Shown here: one piece after another, positions 43,002 through 52,886 of the stretch | Layout: every line of letters begins with the position of its first letter | Position numbering within the stretch: position 1 is the first letter of the stretch | Assembly (NCBI GenBank): GCA_021777055.1 | Contig: JAIQZO010000067.1 | Coordinates: 62,001-126,000, forward strand | DNA from: Candidatus Anammoxibacter sp. | Lineage (GTDB): Bacteria > Planctomycetota > Brocadiia > Brocadiales > Anammoxibacteraceae | Length of the DNA stretch: 64,000 bases | Reading direction: 5' to 3' | The notes under the pieces: generated by a model | The model's database searches: none | Told to the model about the DNA's origin: nothing | What the model saw: only the letters and a program-made list of their open reading frames with translations | Made by a program: the position numbers and the translations under genes

Positions 43002-43991
43002 ATGAGTGAAATACAAAAGATAGCCATTACGGGTTTAGGGTCGTTTTTGCCGGAGAAGATTTTATCAAATGAAGACTTAGAACAAATGGTAGACACTAGT
43101 GATGAATGGATTCTGAAGCGAACAGGGATAAGGCAGAGACGTATAGTGGAAGATGGGGTCGCAACATCAGATCTTGCGGCAAAGGCGTCATTAAGTGCTC
43201 TTGAGGATGCGAAACTTTCTCCCTCTGAGTTGGATCTTATAATAACATCAACGGTTACACCTGATCATTTATTTCCATCCACTTCGTGCTATATTCAAGA
43301 TAAGATTGGAGCGGTAAATGCCGGTGCGTTTGATATTTTAGCTGCTTGTGCGGGTTTTGTCTATGCGTTGTCAATTGCGCAGGGTTTTATATCTTCTGGT
43401 GCGATGAATAACATACTTGTTGTTGGAGCAGAATGTTTATCAAAGTTTACGGATTACAAAGATAGGACCTCTTGCGTTCTTTTTGGTGATGGTGCCGGTG
43501 CGGCTGTTGTACAAAAGAGTAAAGGGGATAGCGGGCTACTCTCTTTTGTTTTAGGTGCAGATGGATCAAATGCTGACATCCTGATATTGCCGGCTGGTGG
43601 ATCAAGGATCCCTCCTTCGGAGGAGACTGTGAAGAAGCGTTTGCATTATATGAAGATTAAAGGAAAAGAGGTCTTCAAATTGGCAACTAACAATCTTGTC
43701 CACCTTATAGAAAAGACATTGAACAAAAGTGGTATTTCTAAAAGTGAGATTGATCTTCTGGTTCCACATCAAAGTAACATTCGTATAATAAAAGCAGCAA
43801 TGAAGAAATTAGATATACCTATGGAAAAAGTTTATGTTAATATAGATAAGTATGGAAATACTTCATCTGCGTCTGTTCCCATTGCTTTGGATGAAGCAAA
43901 GAGGACAAATAGGATTCACGATGGTGATTTGGTCCTTCTTGCTGCGCTTGGAGGTGGATTAACCTGGAGTTCAGCCCTTTTAAGATGGTAG
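43002..43991 (+). CDS. fabH: 3-oxoacyl-ACP synthase III
   Basis: Protein of 329 residues. FLPEKILSNEDLEQMVDTSDEWI and RTGIRQRRI at the N-terminus; catalytic Cys in DILAACAGFVYAL, His in VPHQSNIRII and Asn in YGNTSSASVPIAL. It condenses acetyl-CoA with malonyl-ACP to start fatty acid chains. Confidence 0.95.
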   Translation: MSEIQKIAITGLGSFLPEKILSNEDLEQMVDTSDEWILKRTGIRQRRIVEDGVATSDLAAKASLSALEDAKLSPSELDLIITSTVTPDHLFPSTSCYIQDKIGAVNAGAFDILAACAGFVYALSIAQGFISSGAMNNILVVGAECLSKFTDYKDRTSCVLFGDGAGAAVVQKSKGDSGLLSFVLGADGSNADILILPAGGSRIPPSEETVKKRLHYMKIKGKEVFKLATNNLVHLIEKTLNKSGISKSEIDLLVPHQSNIRIIKAAMKKLDIPMEKVYVNIDKYGNTSSASVPIALDEAKRTNRIHDGDLVLLAALGGGLTWSSALLRW

Positions 43992-44115
43992 TTAGGGTAC
44001 CCCGTTTTAAATATATTCAGGGTTGTTATTTTATCATTAAGAGTGGTTTATGTTTGGTGGTATGAATAACGTATAAAAAACTTTAAAAAAGTAGGATTTT
44101 ACATTAAAATTTAAT

Positions 44116-45054
44116 ATGTTAAATGGTAAGGCATTTCTTTTTCCTGGACAGGGAGCTCAGTATCCAGGTATGGGGAGAGAAGTTTATGAAAAATATGAGG
44201 AAGCTAGAGACGTTTATAATAATGCAAATGATATCCTTGGTTTTAATATCTCCGAGATTTGCTTTAATGGTAAAAAGGATGAGTTAAATAAAACATCGAT
44301 TTGCCAGCCTGCAATATTAATAACAAGTATTGCAATACTGAGTGTTCTAAAATCTAGAGGATCCAACGGAAGTGTGACCTCTAAGATTGCTGGCGGGTTA
44401 AGCCTTGGAGAATATACGGCTTATGTTTATGCTGGCGCTATTTCATTTGAAGATGCTGTTCGGCTAGTGCACATGAGAGGTAAGTTTATGCAGGACGCGT
44501 GTGAACAAAACCCTGGTGGTATGGTTGCTGTATTGAGACTAAATGATAGTGAGGTTGAAGAGATTTGTGAACAGAGCAGGCATTTAGGCTGTGCAAGTAT
44601 TGCAAATTATAACAGCCCTGAACAGGTAGCTGTCTCTGGTGAACTTAAGGCGTTGGATAATATAGTTAAAGAGGTTAAGGCTAGGGGCGGGAGAGCCGTT
44701 GCCCTGAAAGTAAGTGGTGGGTTTCATTCAAGTTTGATGAGTCCCGCAAAAAGTAAGCTTGAAGTTGAGATAAAAAAGACGAAAATATTGAAATCAAACG
44801 TGCCGATTATTGCTAATGCAAATGGGGAATATGTTTCAGAGCCTGACGATATAAAAGATATCTTGATGCATCAGCTCGATAATCCAGTTCTTTGGACCCA
44901 GTCAATGCAAAGGCTTATAAAGGATGGGATAGATACATTTTATGAATTTGGTCCGGGTAAGGTGTTGACCGGACTTTTACAAAAAACAGATCCTACGAAA
45001 GAAATTAGGAATATAGAGACGCTAAAATCTATTGAAGAACTCTTGGGCCAATAG
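44116..45054 (+). CDS. fabD: Malonyl-CoA:ACP transacylase
   Basis: Protein of 312 residues. FLFPGQGAQYPGMGREVYE, nucleophile elbow GLSLGEYTAY (Ser with Leu where E. coli-type enzymes have His), MRGKFMQDACEQNPGGMVAVL, NYNSPEQVAVSGE and SGGFHSSLMSPA with the catalytic His. It loads malonyl onto ACP. A fabG gene, often next in this cluster, is missing; acpP follows directly. Confidence 0.94.
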   Translation: MLNGKAFLFPGQGAQYPGMGREVYEKYEEARDVYNNANDILGFNISEICFNGKKDELNKTSICQPAILITSIAILSVLKSRGSNGSVTSKIAGGLSLGEYTAYVYAGAISFEDAVRLVHMRGKFMQDACEQNPGGMVAVLRLNDSEVEEICEQSRHLGCASIANYNSPEQVAVSGELKALDNIVKEVKARGGRAVALKVSGGFHSSLMSPAKSKLEVEIKKTKILKSNVPIIANANGEYVSEPDDIKDILMHQLDNPVLWTQSMQRLIKDGIDTFYEFGPGKVLTGLLQKTDPTKEIRNIETLKSIEELLGQ

Positions 45055-45093
45055 ATAAATAATAATATAAATTATATATTTGGAGGTTAAAAC

Positions 45094-45336
45094 GTGACTA
45101 CAGATTCTATCGAAGATAAAATAAAAAATATAATAAATAAGCAGATGGGTGTCGGGATGGAAAAGATAACAACTGAGAGTTCATTTGTTAATGACTTGGG
45201 GGCAGATTCATTGGATACTGTCGAATTAGTGATGGAGTTTGAAGATGCGTTTGAATTAGATATTCCTGATGAAGATGCAGAGAAGATCCAAACAGTAGGT
45301 GATGCAGTTAAATATATAAAAGAGCATAGTAAATAA
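45094..45336 (+). CDS. acpP: Acyl carrier protein
   Basis: Protein of 80 residues starting at GTG 45094, with GGAGGT 8 bases upstream. [23 protein letters not shown] contains the Ser (DSLD) that takes phosphopantetheine. The protein is acidic and typical in length. It is followed by fabF after 7 bases. Confidence 0.96.
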   Translation: MTTDSIEDKIKNIINKQMGVGMEKITTESSFVNDLGADSLDTVELVMEFEDAFELDIPDEDAEKIQTVGDAVKYIKEHSK

Positions 45337-45343
45337 GGTGGTT

Positions 45344-46591
45344 ATGGAAGATAAAAGAGTTGTAATTACTGGATTAAATGCATTAACTTCTCTAGAATTT
45401 GAAAAAGATAAATTTTGGGAAGCATTATGTAATGGCAAGAGCGGAATAAAGACTATTAATGGATTTGATACTGCAGATTTTGAAGTCAGTATTGGCGGTG
45501 AAATTCAGGAATTAGATCTTAACCAATGGCTTGACCCTAAAGAGGCACGTAGATTGGACAGGTTTGTCCACTTTGCGGTTGTTTCTGCGACATTGGCAAT
45601 TGAGGATTCCGGAATAGATTTTGACAAAACGGACAGAGATCATGTAGGTACTATAGTCGGTTCAGGAATCGGGGGGATAAGTGAGCTAGAAAAACAGAGT
45701 CAAATCTTGTTCAAGAGGGGGCCTTCAAGGGTTTCCCCTTTCTTAGTTCCTAAGTTAATGGTAAATGCTGCTCCGGCACAAATAGCAATAAAGCATAACA
45801 TTTATGGACCAAACTATGCTGTGGTAACTGCTTGCGCATCTGGCGCCAATGCAATTGGTGATGCATATCGACTTATTCGTTATGGTGATGCGGATGTTAT
45901 GATTGCGGGTGGTAGTGAGGCGGCGATAACTCCTTTAACTGTAAGCGGTTTTAGCAATATGAAGGCCCTTTCAGTTAATAAAAAAGACCCTACAAAGGTG
46001 AGTTGCCCTTTTGATAAGGAGAGAGACGGTTTTGTTATCTCCGAAGGGGCGGGTATGATAATCCTTGAAGAGTTGGAGCATGCTAAAAGGAGAAATGCAA
46101 AAATATATGCGGAGTTGATTGGATACGGTTTAAGTGCCGATGCATATCATGTTGCAGCTCCTGAGCCTACAGGTAGAGGTGCTTCTACCGCAGTCTCTTG
46201 CGCCTTAAAGGATGCTAAATGTAATCCAGAACAGATAGATTATATAAATGCGCACGCAACATCAACGCAAGTGGGTGACGAGATTGAGACAAGAGCCATT
46301 AATAAAATCTTTGGTTCCAACACTGAGAATTTATCTATTAGTTCAACAAAGTCAATGCTTGGCCATCTTTTAGGTGCTGCAGGGGGTGTAGAAGCTGCAA
46401 TATGTGCACTTGCTGTTGAAAACGGAGTGATTCCTCCAACGATAAACTACGAAAACAATGACCCTGAATGCGGGGATTTTGATTTTGTTCCAAATATCGC
46501 AAAAGAGAAGAATATAAAAATTGCAATGTCTAACTCATTTGGTTTTGGTGGACATAACGTAAGTTTGATTATACAAAAGTTTGAAAAATGA
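45344..46591 (+). CDS. fabF: 3-oxoacyl-ACP synthase II
   Basis: Protein of 415 residues. ATG 45344 is chosen over GTG 45338, since AAGGTGG then serves as ribosome site. Catalytic Cys in VVTACASGANAIGDAY, His in NAHATSTQVGDEIE and His in SSTKSMLGHLLGAAGGVE are all present. The N-terminal glycine-rich motif is divergent (ITGLNALTSLEF rather than the usual TGxGxxxPLG). It elongates acyl-ACP chains. It is the last gene of the cluster. Confidence 0.94.
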   Translation: MEDKRVVITGLNALTSLEFEKDKFWEALCNGKSGIKTINGFDTADFEVSIGGEIQELDLNQWLDPKEARRLDRFVHFAVVSATLAIEDSGIDFDKTDRDHVGTIVGSGIGGISELEKQSQILFKRGPSRVSPFLVPKLMVNAAPAQIAIKHNIYGPNYAVVTACASGANAIGDAYRLIRYGDADVMIAGGSEAAITPLTVSGFSNMKALSVNKKDPTKVSCPFDKERDGFVISEGAGMIILEELEHAKRRNAKIYAELIGYGLSADAYHVAAPEPTGRGASTAVSCALKDAKCNPEQIDYINAHATSTQVGDEIETRAINKIFGSNTENLSISSTKSMLGHLLGAAGGVEAAICALAVENGVIPPTINYENNDPECGDFDFVPNIAKEKNIKIAMSNSFGFGGHNVSLIIQKFEK

Positions 46592-46662
46592 TTGCGGTTC
46601 TGATGATGAACAATATTGCTTGTTTCATTTCTTAACTGTTCTTTTTTGCAGGTTTAATGAAA

Positions 46663-46697
46663 CCACTCATTACAATAATATATTTTGTGATGAGTGG
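46663..46697. terminator. Hairpin between convergent fabF and nadB
   Basis: CCACTCATTACA pairs with TGTGATGAGTGG (11 of 12). It lies between two converging genes, where a bidirectional terminator is expected. Confidence 0.6.
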
Positions 46698-46752
46698 CAT
46701 CACTGGGAAAACGGACAATTAGCAGCTTGATACTGCTTTCTAATTTAGGATC

Positions 46753-48372
46753 TTAACCATTAGTTTCTTTTATTACGGTTGACGATCGTTTCCACACCTT
46801 GTCTTCTTTTGATGGGAAGTCTTTTCTGTAATGCACACCCCGTGTTTCTTCTCTTTTTTCAGCCATCTCTGTTATTATACTTGCTACCGTGAGCATGTTT
46901 TGTAATTCCCAACCAGCCGGAGACAAGAACTCTTTTTCTAATACATAGTTGCACAAATAACTGATCATCTCTTTTGCCTCAATGAGGTGCTTTTTATCTC
47001 TTTCTATTCCAACGTTTCGCCACATAAGGCTTTGCAATGTGTCTTTTACATCTCCTAAGTCCAATTCCCCCTGGTTTGGTGATGGTACTTTGTAACTTTG
47101 ATGTACCAATATTAGGGGGGAGTTGTCATTTTCCAGTGTTAAACGCACTTCTTTGCCCACCCTGTGACCGTAAACTAGGCCTTCCAGTAAGGAGTTACTT
47201 CCCAAACGGTTTGCACCGTGAAGTCCGGTTGAAGATACTTCACCGCAAGCGTATAGATTACGTATGTTTGTCATCCCTTTTAAGTTAACTTTTACACCAC
47301 CAATCATATAGTGAGCACTGGGCCTGACAGGGATCATATCTTTCGTTATATCAATATCAAAAGAGTCACAAATACTCTTTATCTTCGGAAATCGTACACT
47401 AAATCGTTCTACAGGAATATGAGTAACGTCTATATACACATGGGTATGATCTGTCCTCCTGATTTCATGTAAAATACTCTGGCTTACAATATCACGGGGT
47501 GCTAATTCTGCATCTTTATGATATTTTGTCATAAAGCGTTCGCCGAATTGGTTCTTTAATAGTCCACCTTCACCCCTCACAGTTTCAGAAATCAATGTAC
47601 GTGAAGAGCCTGCTATGTAAAGTGTTGTGGGGTGAAATTGTATAAATTCCATATCCTGGATCTCTGCTCCCGCTCTATAAGCCATCGCAATTCCATCACC
47701 TTTTGCAACCTTGGGGTTTGTTGTTTCTCTGTATAACCTTCCGCATCCACCTGAGGCAAGGATTATTTGTTTTGCCCATATCAACATTAATCCTTTTTGG
47801 CTGTGCCATGCCAATACCCCTTTGCAAACACCATCAATAACTAGTAGTTCAATGGTAAACGTATATTCAAATATTGAGATATTTTTGTTACGATTAGCAA
47901 AGTCTATAAGGCCCCGTTCAATTTCAACGCCGGTTGTATCACCGTTCGCTCTCAAAATTCTACTTTGACAGTGTCCTCCCTCTTTTGTTAGTGCCAGGGA
48001 TTGCCCTTCCTTGTCAAATTTAACTCCCATAGATATAAGCTCACTGATACGTTCAGGACCCTCATTCACAATACATTCAACAGCTTCATGGTCGCAAAGA
48101 CCATGCCCTGCTTTTAGTGTGTCGTTAATATGCTCTTTAAAGCTGTCATTGTCGGACACTACCGCAGCGATACCCCCCTGAGAATATTGTGTGTTGCTTT
48201 CACTAACCTTGTCTTTCGTAATAACGGATACGGTACATGATTTTGCCGCTTCTATTGCTGCTGATAAGCCTGCGATGCCGCTTCCAATTACCAACACATC
48301 TGTAGATAAATGGGGGATTTTGCGGCTGTCAAATGAGATTAAAAACTTTCTGGAATCTATATGTTTATTCAA
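46753..48372 (-). CDS. nadB: L-aspartate oxidase
   Basis: Protein of 539 residues, start TTG 48372. FAD-binding VLVIGSGIAGLSAAIEAA, QGGIAAVVSDNDS, FIQFHPTTLY, SETVRGEGGLL, ARDIVSQSI, and YACGEVSSTGLHGANRLGSNSLLEGLVYG are the NadB/succinate dehydrogenase-family hallmarks. It oxidises aspartate to iminoaspartate for NAD synthesis. nadA and nadC are not in the window. It is the last gene of a minus-strand run. Confidence 0.93.
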   Translation of the reverse strand: MNKHIDSRKFLISFDSRKIPHLSTDVLVIGSGIAGLSAAIEAAKSCTVSVITKDKVSESNTQYSQGGIAAVVSDNDSFKEHINDTLKAGHGLCDHEAVECIVNEGPERISELISMGVKFDKEGQSLALTKEGGHCQSRILRANGDTTGVEIERGLIDFANRNKNISIFEYTFTIELLVIDGVCKGVLAWHSQKGLMLIWAKQIILASGGCGRLYRETTNPKVAKGDGIAMAYRAGAEIQDMEFIQFHPTTLYIAGSSRTLISETVRGEGGLLKNQFGERFMTKYHKDAELAPRDIVSQSILHEIRRTDHTHVYIDVTHIPVERFSVRFPKIKSICDSFDIDITKDMIPVRPSAHYMIGGVKVNLKGMTNIRNLYACGEVSSTGLHGANRLGSNSLLEGLVYGHRVGKEVRLTLENDNSPLILVHQSYKVPSPNQGELDLGDVKDTLQSLMWRNVGIERDKKHLIEAKEMISYLCNYVLEKEFLSPAGWELQNMLTVASIITEMAEKREETRGVHYRKDFPSKEDKVWKRSSTVIKETNG

Positions 48373-48484
48373 TAGTAATATTTATATAAGATAATTTCTA
48401 AAAAAATAATAGTCTTCTACAATGTTCAGTGAATTACTCTATTCTTTTTGAAATTAAATAATATTTTTCCGCTAATTGTTGATA

Positions 48485-49345
48485 TTAAAGATATTCCCCT
48501 ATGATCAGGTCAAGTTTCTCTTTTGTTTCCTGTGGGATCATGTCTTTTTGTGAAATTAAAGCTCCGTTTAAAGCGTGTACACATTTACAATCTCTCTTTG
48601 CATCTATTGTTTTGATACTCTCTTTGAGAATCTTCTTTGCGTTCTCTACATTTTTCATGAGGTTAGCTATGATCATCTCTACTGTAACGTCCTCTTCTTC
48701 TTCGTGCCAGCAGTCATAATCGGTTGCCATGGCTAATGTACTGTAACAGATTTGGGCCTCTCTTGCCAATTTTGCTTCCTGTAAGTTTGTCATTCCTATA
48801 ACACTGCCTCCCCATTGTCTATAAAGGTTTGACTCCGCCCTGGTAGAGAAAAGGGGACCTTCCATACAGATATATGTGCCTCCTTTGTGTACATTGGGCA
48901 TGACTTTCTTTGCTGATTCATATATGATAGAGGCCAGACTGTTGCAAATTGGATCTGCAAATGTTGTATGGCAAACTACTCCATTACCAAAAAAAGTGTT
49001 TTCCCTTACCTTTGTCCTGTCAATGAATTGATCTATAACTACCATATCCAATGGTTTAATCTCCTCTTTTAAACTTCCCACGGCACTTACTGCAATAATG
49101 TAACCAACTCCCAGTTTTTTCATTCCGTAGATATTTGCTCTGAAGTTAAGTTCCGAAGGAAGTATTTTATGGCCTTTCCCGTGTCTTGGTAAAAAGACAA
49201 CATCCTTACCTTCTAGCTTTCCTACCATGTATGGATCAGAAGGTTTCCCAAACGGAGTTTCAACTTCAACGCTTTCAACATTCTCTATACCTTCAATATC
49301 ATATAAACCGCTACCACCAATTATACCAATCCGGTTTTCCTGCAT
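48485..49345 (-). CDS. mtnP: S-methyl-5'-thioadenosine phosphorylase
   Basis: Protein of 286 residues. The second ATG (49345) sits 5 bases after AAGGAG and is preferred over ATG 49348. RIGIIGGSGLYDIEG, FLPRHGKGHKILPSELNFRANIYG, AVGSLKEEIKPLDMVVIDQFIDRT, CMEGPLFSTRAES and IGMTNLQEAKLAREAQICYSTLAMATDYDCW fit the MTAP family. It cleaves MTA to adenine and methylthioribose-1-phosphate, salvage from polyamine or SAM metabolism. Confidence 0.92.
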   Translation of the reverse strand: MQENRIGIIGGSGLYDIEGIENVESVEVETPFGKPSDPYMVGKLEGKDVVFLPRHGKGHKILPSELNFRANIYGMKKLGVGYIIAVSAVGSLKEEIKPLDMVVIDQFIDRTKVRENTFFGNGVVCHTTFADPICNSLASIIYESAKKVMPNVHKGGTYICMEGPLFSTRAESNLYRQWGGSVIGMTNLQEAKLAREAQICYSTLAMATDYDCWHEEEEDVTVEMIIANLMKNVENAKKILKESIKTIDAKRDCKCVHALNGALISQKDMIPQETKEKLDLIIGEYL

Positions 49346-49374
49346 CATTTCTCCTTATTTATTTAATCTATCAA

Positions 49375-49944
49375 TTATTTGTTACTTATTATATTTGCGA
49401 CGTCAATTAAGTCTTTTACGATATAATCAGGTTTTATTTTATCCGAATCCCTTTTATAATCATAATAGTCTGGGCCCTTGTCAATTAACATTGTCATACA
49501 TCCTGCATTCTTTCCTGCATTTATATCACCCGGAGTATCTCCAACCATAAAAGATTCGTTCAGGTTAATGTTATATCGTTCCGCTGCATCTAAAATCATT
49601 TTTGGCTTTGGTTTTCTACATTCGCATGGCATACTGCCGTCAGTTATTTCAGCTTCCGGCATATGCGGACAAAAAAAGATGTCATCTATCCTTGCACCTC
49701 TTTCTAATAGCAGATTTTTCAGCTCCATGTTAATCTTGCCTAAAGTATCTTCATCGAAAATTCCCCTGGCGACACCTGATTGGTTTGTAATAATTATTAC
49801 ATAGTAACTTTTCTCATTAAACAGTTTTATTCCTTCAGGGGCATTGAGATTTAACTTTATCTGCCTGATTTGACTAAGATAAGGAACTCCCTCAATAATA
49901 GTACCATCCCTGTCTAAAAAGACTGCTCTTTTTTTTATTTCCAT
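49375..49944 (-). CDS. gmhB: D-glycero-D-manno-heptose 1,7-bisphosphate 7-phosphatase
   Basis: Protein of 189 residues, HAD superfamily. FLDRDGTIIEGVPYL has both catalytic Asp; TNQSGVARG, the zinc loop CPHMPEAEITDGSMPCECRK, and MVGDTPGDINAGKNAGC follow. Together with hldE it makes ADP-heptose for lipopolysaccharide core. It lies 29 bases upstream of mtnP. Confidence 0.92.
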   Translation of the reverse strand: MEIKKRAVFLDRDGTIIEGVPYLSQIRQIKLNLNAPEGIKLFNEKSYYVIIITNQSGVARGIFDEDTLGKINMELKNLLLERGARIDDIFFCPHMPEAEITDGSMPCECRKPKPKMILDAAERYNINLNESFMVGDTPGDINAGKNAGCMTMLIDKGPDYYDYKRDSDKIKPDYIVKDLIDVANIISNK

Positions 49945-50185
49945 AATATGAATAATATAGTACGCAAGTGAATAGGCTAAAGTAAACCAACTATTTTATA
50001 GCCCACTAATCAAGCTATTTACTACTTTCTCTGTTTTGGCTTAACCAGGGAGAAACCTTGATTATCCAAGAACCTAATCAGATTTGCCAAACTTAGAAAC
50101 GTATGACTGGTTAAGAGAAGCTAACCCATCAAAACTTAAGGAATTATTAATGGGCGTGGTATCGTGTTACCCGTCCTACCATACA
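49945..50185. other. Spacer between hldE and gmhB, nothing recognised
   Basis: 240 bases without an open frame of coding character. Its presence means gmhB may have its own promoter. Confidence 0.45.
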
Positions 50186-51703
50186 TTAATAGCCCTCAGC
50201 ATTATTTGTAGGTGTTGTTGGGCTATGTTTCTTTGCGATCCTTGATACAATACTACTTGTAGATATGCCTCCTACAAGGGGAGCAAGAACTACCTCTCCA
50301 CCGTATGATTCTACAAACTCTCTACCTACTACGCCGGCATTACGCCAGTCTTCTCCTTTTACAAGTACGTCTGGTCTAATTAATTTAATCAAGTTTTTCG
50401 GAGTATCTTCATTGAAAATAGTAACATAGTCAATATCAGATAACGCCGCTAATAGCCTTGCTCTCTCTTTATGATTGATAATAGGCCTGTTCCGGCCCTT
50501 TAGCTTACTAATTGAACTGTCTGAATTCAGACCTACAATAAGCACATCACCCTGCAAGCGGGAAAACTTCAAGTATTCAATGTGTCCAATATGGAGCAGA
50601 TCAAAACATCCATTAGTAAATACTATTTTTTCCCCTTTTTTTCGGTGGCAGTTTAGAGTTGCAAGCAAACTATCAATTTCTTTTATCTTGAAGCTGAAAG
50701 GGTCGTGTCTAAGTAATATCTCCTTCGCTATCTCTTCTTTGCTTACAGGAGTTGCTCCTAATTTGCCCACTTCTATACCGGCTGCTATGTTTGCTATCCT
50801 AGCTGCATCATTAAAGCTTTTTCCGGCACCAATAAGAAATCCAAGAACGCTGATTACCACATCCCCCGCACCGCTTACATCATTAACTTCTCTTGGAGAA
50901 GTAGATATTATATCGTAATCATAATCCTTATTAAAAAGAAACATCCCGTCTTTATCAACAGTGATCAGGGCGTATTCCATATCTAGCATATCAATCAGCT
51001 TCTTACCTGCAATTTTTAGACTCTCTATATCTGTAATCTTAATATTAGTCGCAAGTTCAGTTTCGTACCTATTTGGTGTTATCGCTGTAAATCCTTTATA
51101 TTGTGAATAATTTTCGCCTAGTTTAGGATCTATGAGTACTGGTATTGAGTATTTCTTGCTTAGATCTCTGATTTTATGATAAACTCCATCAGTCAATAAG
51201 CCTTTGTCCATATCGGCGATAATAAATACATCGCAATTTTGTGCAACATTTTCAAGATACTGGATCATTTTGTTTTCTTGTTCCAGAGAGATGCTGTGCC
51301 TATCTTCATAATCCACCCTTAAAAGCTGCTGTATTCCTTTTCCCGCAGATCGTAAATGCCCCATCATTCTTGTCTTAACAGTTGTAGTTCTTGAATTGTC
51401 CTTGAAAATGCCAGTTACGTCTGTCTTTAGTTTGCTTATTTCATTTATTAAGGTTTCTCCGTCTTTATCGTTTCCTACAACTCCACAGCTATATACGGTT
51501 GCGCCAAGTTCCTTAAGGTTATAAATTACGTTCCCTGAGCCACCGGGTCTAACCTCATTATAAGTAACATTAAGAACTGGAATAGGTGCTTCTTGCGAAA
51601 TTCTAGTTACTTCACCCCATACATATTTATCCAGCATAAGATCACCTACAACAGCGACCCTGACATCGTTAACTGTGTTTAGAATATCTATTAAGTTTTT
51701 CAA
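50186..51703 (-). CDS. hldE: Bifunctional heptose-7-phosphate kinase / ADP-heptose synthase
   Basis: Protein of 505 residues, start TTG 51703. The kinase half (about 1-330) is ribokinase-like, with VAVVGDLMLDKYVWGEV, SQEAPIPVLNV, RPGGSGNVIYNL, ALITVDKDGMFLF and NDVSGAGDVVISVL. The nucleotidyltransferase half (about 355-490) has FTNGCFDLLHIGHIEYLKFSR (HxGH), GLNSDSSISKLKG and RPIINHKERARLLAALSDIDYVTIF. It makes ADP-heptose with gmhB. It implies an LPS-type outer membrane. Confidence 0.94.
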   Translation of the reverse strand: MKNLIDILNTVNDVRVAVVGDLMLDKYVWGEVTRISQEAPIPVLNVTYNEVRPGGSGNVIYNLKELGATVYSCGVVGNDKDGETLINEISKLKTDVTGIFKDNSRTTTVKTRMMGHLRSAGKGIQQLLRVDYEDRHSISLEQENKMIQYLENVAQNCDVFIIADMDKGLLTDGVYHKIRDLSKKYSIPVLIDPKLGENYSQYKGFTAITPNRYETELATNIKITDIESLKIAGKKLIDMLDMEYALITVDKDGMFLFNKDYDYDIISTSPREVNDVSGAGDVVISVLGFLIGAGKSFNDAARIANIAAGIEVGKLGATPVSKEEIAKEILLRHDPFSFKIKEIDSLLATLNCHRKKGEKIVFTNGCFDLLHIGHIEYLKFSRLQGDVLIVGLNSDSSISKLKGRNRPIINHKERARLLAALSDIDYVTIFNEDTPKNLIKLIRPDVLVKGEDWRNAGVVGREFVESYGGEVVLAPLVGGISTSSIVSRIAKKHSPTTPTNNAEGY

Positions 51704-51735
51704 GCTTTATCTAACGGTGTGAAAATGGATAACAT

Positions 51736-52248
51736 TTAGTATTTTCCTATACTGAACTCAAGCACTTTTTTTACCGGTTCCTGGCCATATAATTTAAGTT
51801 CAATGGTTGCTGTTCCCGATGATTCCGGTTTTGCATATTTAGGGATCTTGCTGTTGTAATCCCACCCCCAATGATGTGATGCGTAATCATGATGTATTTT
51901 CTTTTTCTTTACCTTTTTCCATTTCTCTCCATTTATCTGCTCCCCTTCGATAGTGATAATGGCTTCTCCGTCAAACAAAATACTTTTTGGTATCTTCCAA
52001 AGAACAAAAAATACAACGGTCTCATTTATTTTAAAACTATCGCTTTGTGAGAAATCGTTATGTACTTTAAATAGAGTAATTTCAATTTTTTCTTTAATTT
52101 CTTCTTCTGTTTCTTCTGTTTCTTCTGTTTCTTTTGTTTCTTCGGTTTCTTCAGTCTCAGGCTCTGCAAATGTGGGTATTATAGTCAGAGCAGTTGATAC
52201 GGTAAGAATAAGAAGTGTTATCAGTAAATTTTTTAAAGATATTTTCAT
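51736..52248 (-). CDS. Exported protein with Glu/Thr repeat, unknown function
   Basis: About 170 residues from ATG 52248. A signal peptide or anchor (about 1-30, LLITLLILTVSTALTIIPTFA) is followed by a tandem EET/KET low-complexity stretch and a beta-rich domain with ETVVFFVLWKIPKSILFDGEAIITI and YASHHWGWDYNSKIPKYAKPESSGTATIELKLYG. I do not recognise a family. It lies 32 bases upstream of hldE on the same strand. Confidence 0.7.
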   Translation of the reverse strand: MKISLKNLLITLLILTVSTALTIIPTFAEPETEETEETKETEETEETEEEIKEKIEITLFKVHNDFSQSDSFKINETVVFFVLWKIPKSILFDGEAIITIEGEQINGEKWKKVKKKKIHHDYASHHWGWDYNSKIPKYAKPESSGTATIELKLYGQEPVKKVLEFSIGKY

Positions 52249-52267
52249 CCGGTATTTAGTTTTGTTT

Positions 52268-52529
52268 ATAGTATTACCCAATAAAAACTCCTTTTTTAGA
52301 AAGAAATTTTTGCTGGCGATTGTTAAGTTATTTGAGACACTATAGGTACTGGTTACTTGATACTAGATGCTTGATTATTTATTCCAACACCTTAAAATGT
52401 TATATATTAATGGAGATTTGTCTTTCTTTTCATGTGGCATCTTGACAAAAAAAACTCTAGAACTAGAACTATTTGCCTGTATCCAGTATCTGGTATCTTG
52501 TCTTTTGGTTGCAGCTTCGCTGCTTTATG
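52268..52529. repeat. MITE-like relic between cutA and next gene
   Basis: TAGTATTACCCAATAAAAAC (52268) and TTGCAGCTTCGCTGCTTTAT (52509) match the inside of the element at 36585, and GGTACTGGTTACTTGATACT / GTATCCAGTATCTGGTATCT form a worn inverted repeat. The outer termini are missing. Confidence 0.6.
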
Positions 52530-52871
52530 TTATTGATCATTTGAATTGATTGAACTGTCAATCCATTTCAAATAATCACTGTTTCCATCTATAATAGGTA
52601 ATGCTATTATCTCCGGGACCTCATAACTATGGAGTTCCATAATTTTTGCCTGTAGATCGTTGAATATATTTCTCCTGGTTTTCACTATAAGCATAGATTC
52701 TTTCTCATTACAGACTTTACCTTGCCATTTGAAAATAGATTCGACTGATGGAACAATATTTGTGCATGCGGCAAGTTTGTTATCTATTAAAGAACTCCCT
52801 ATACTTTTTGCTTCATCAAGACTGCTAGTAGTTATTAGCACAACGATATAGTCTATTTTATCTGCATTCAT
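52530..52871 (-). CDS. cutA: CutA-like divalent-cation tolerance protein
   Basis: About 113 residues. YIVVLITTSSLDEAKSIGSSLIDNKLAACTNIVPSVESIFKWQGKVCNEKESMLIVKTR and ELHSYEVPEIIALPIIDGNSDYLKWI are the CutA1 signature. It forms very stable trimers. The metal link is from E. coli; the exact role is unsettled. ATG 52871 is preferred over GTG 52886. Confidence 0.92.
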   Translation of the reverse strand: MNADKIDYIVVLITTSSLDEAKSIGSSLIDNKLAACTNIVPSVESIFKWQGKVCNEKESMLIVKTRRNIFNDLQAKIMELHSYEVPEIIALPIIDGNSDYLKWIDSSINSNDQ

Positions 52872-52886
52872 TTTATTTGTTAGCAC

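Noticed and set aside
44380..44430. Inactive FabD because the His of GHSxGE is Leu
   Set aside because: The nucleophile Ser, Arg region and catalytic His are present; Leu at this spot is a tolerated variant as far as I know.
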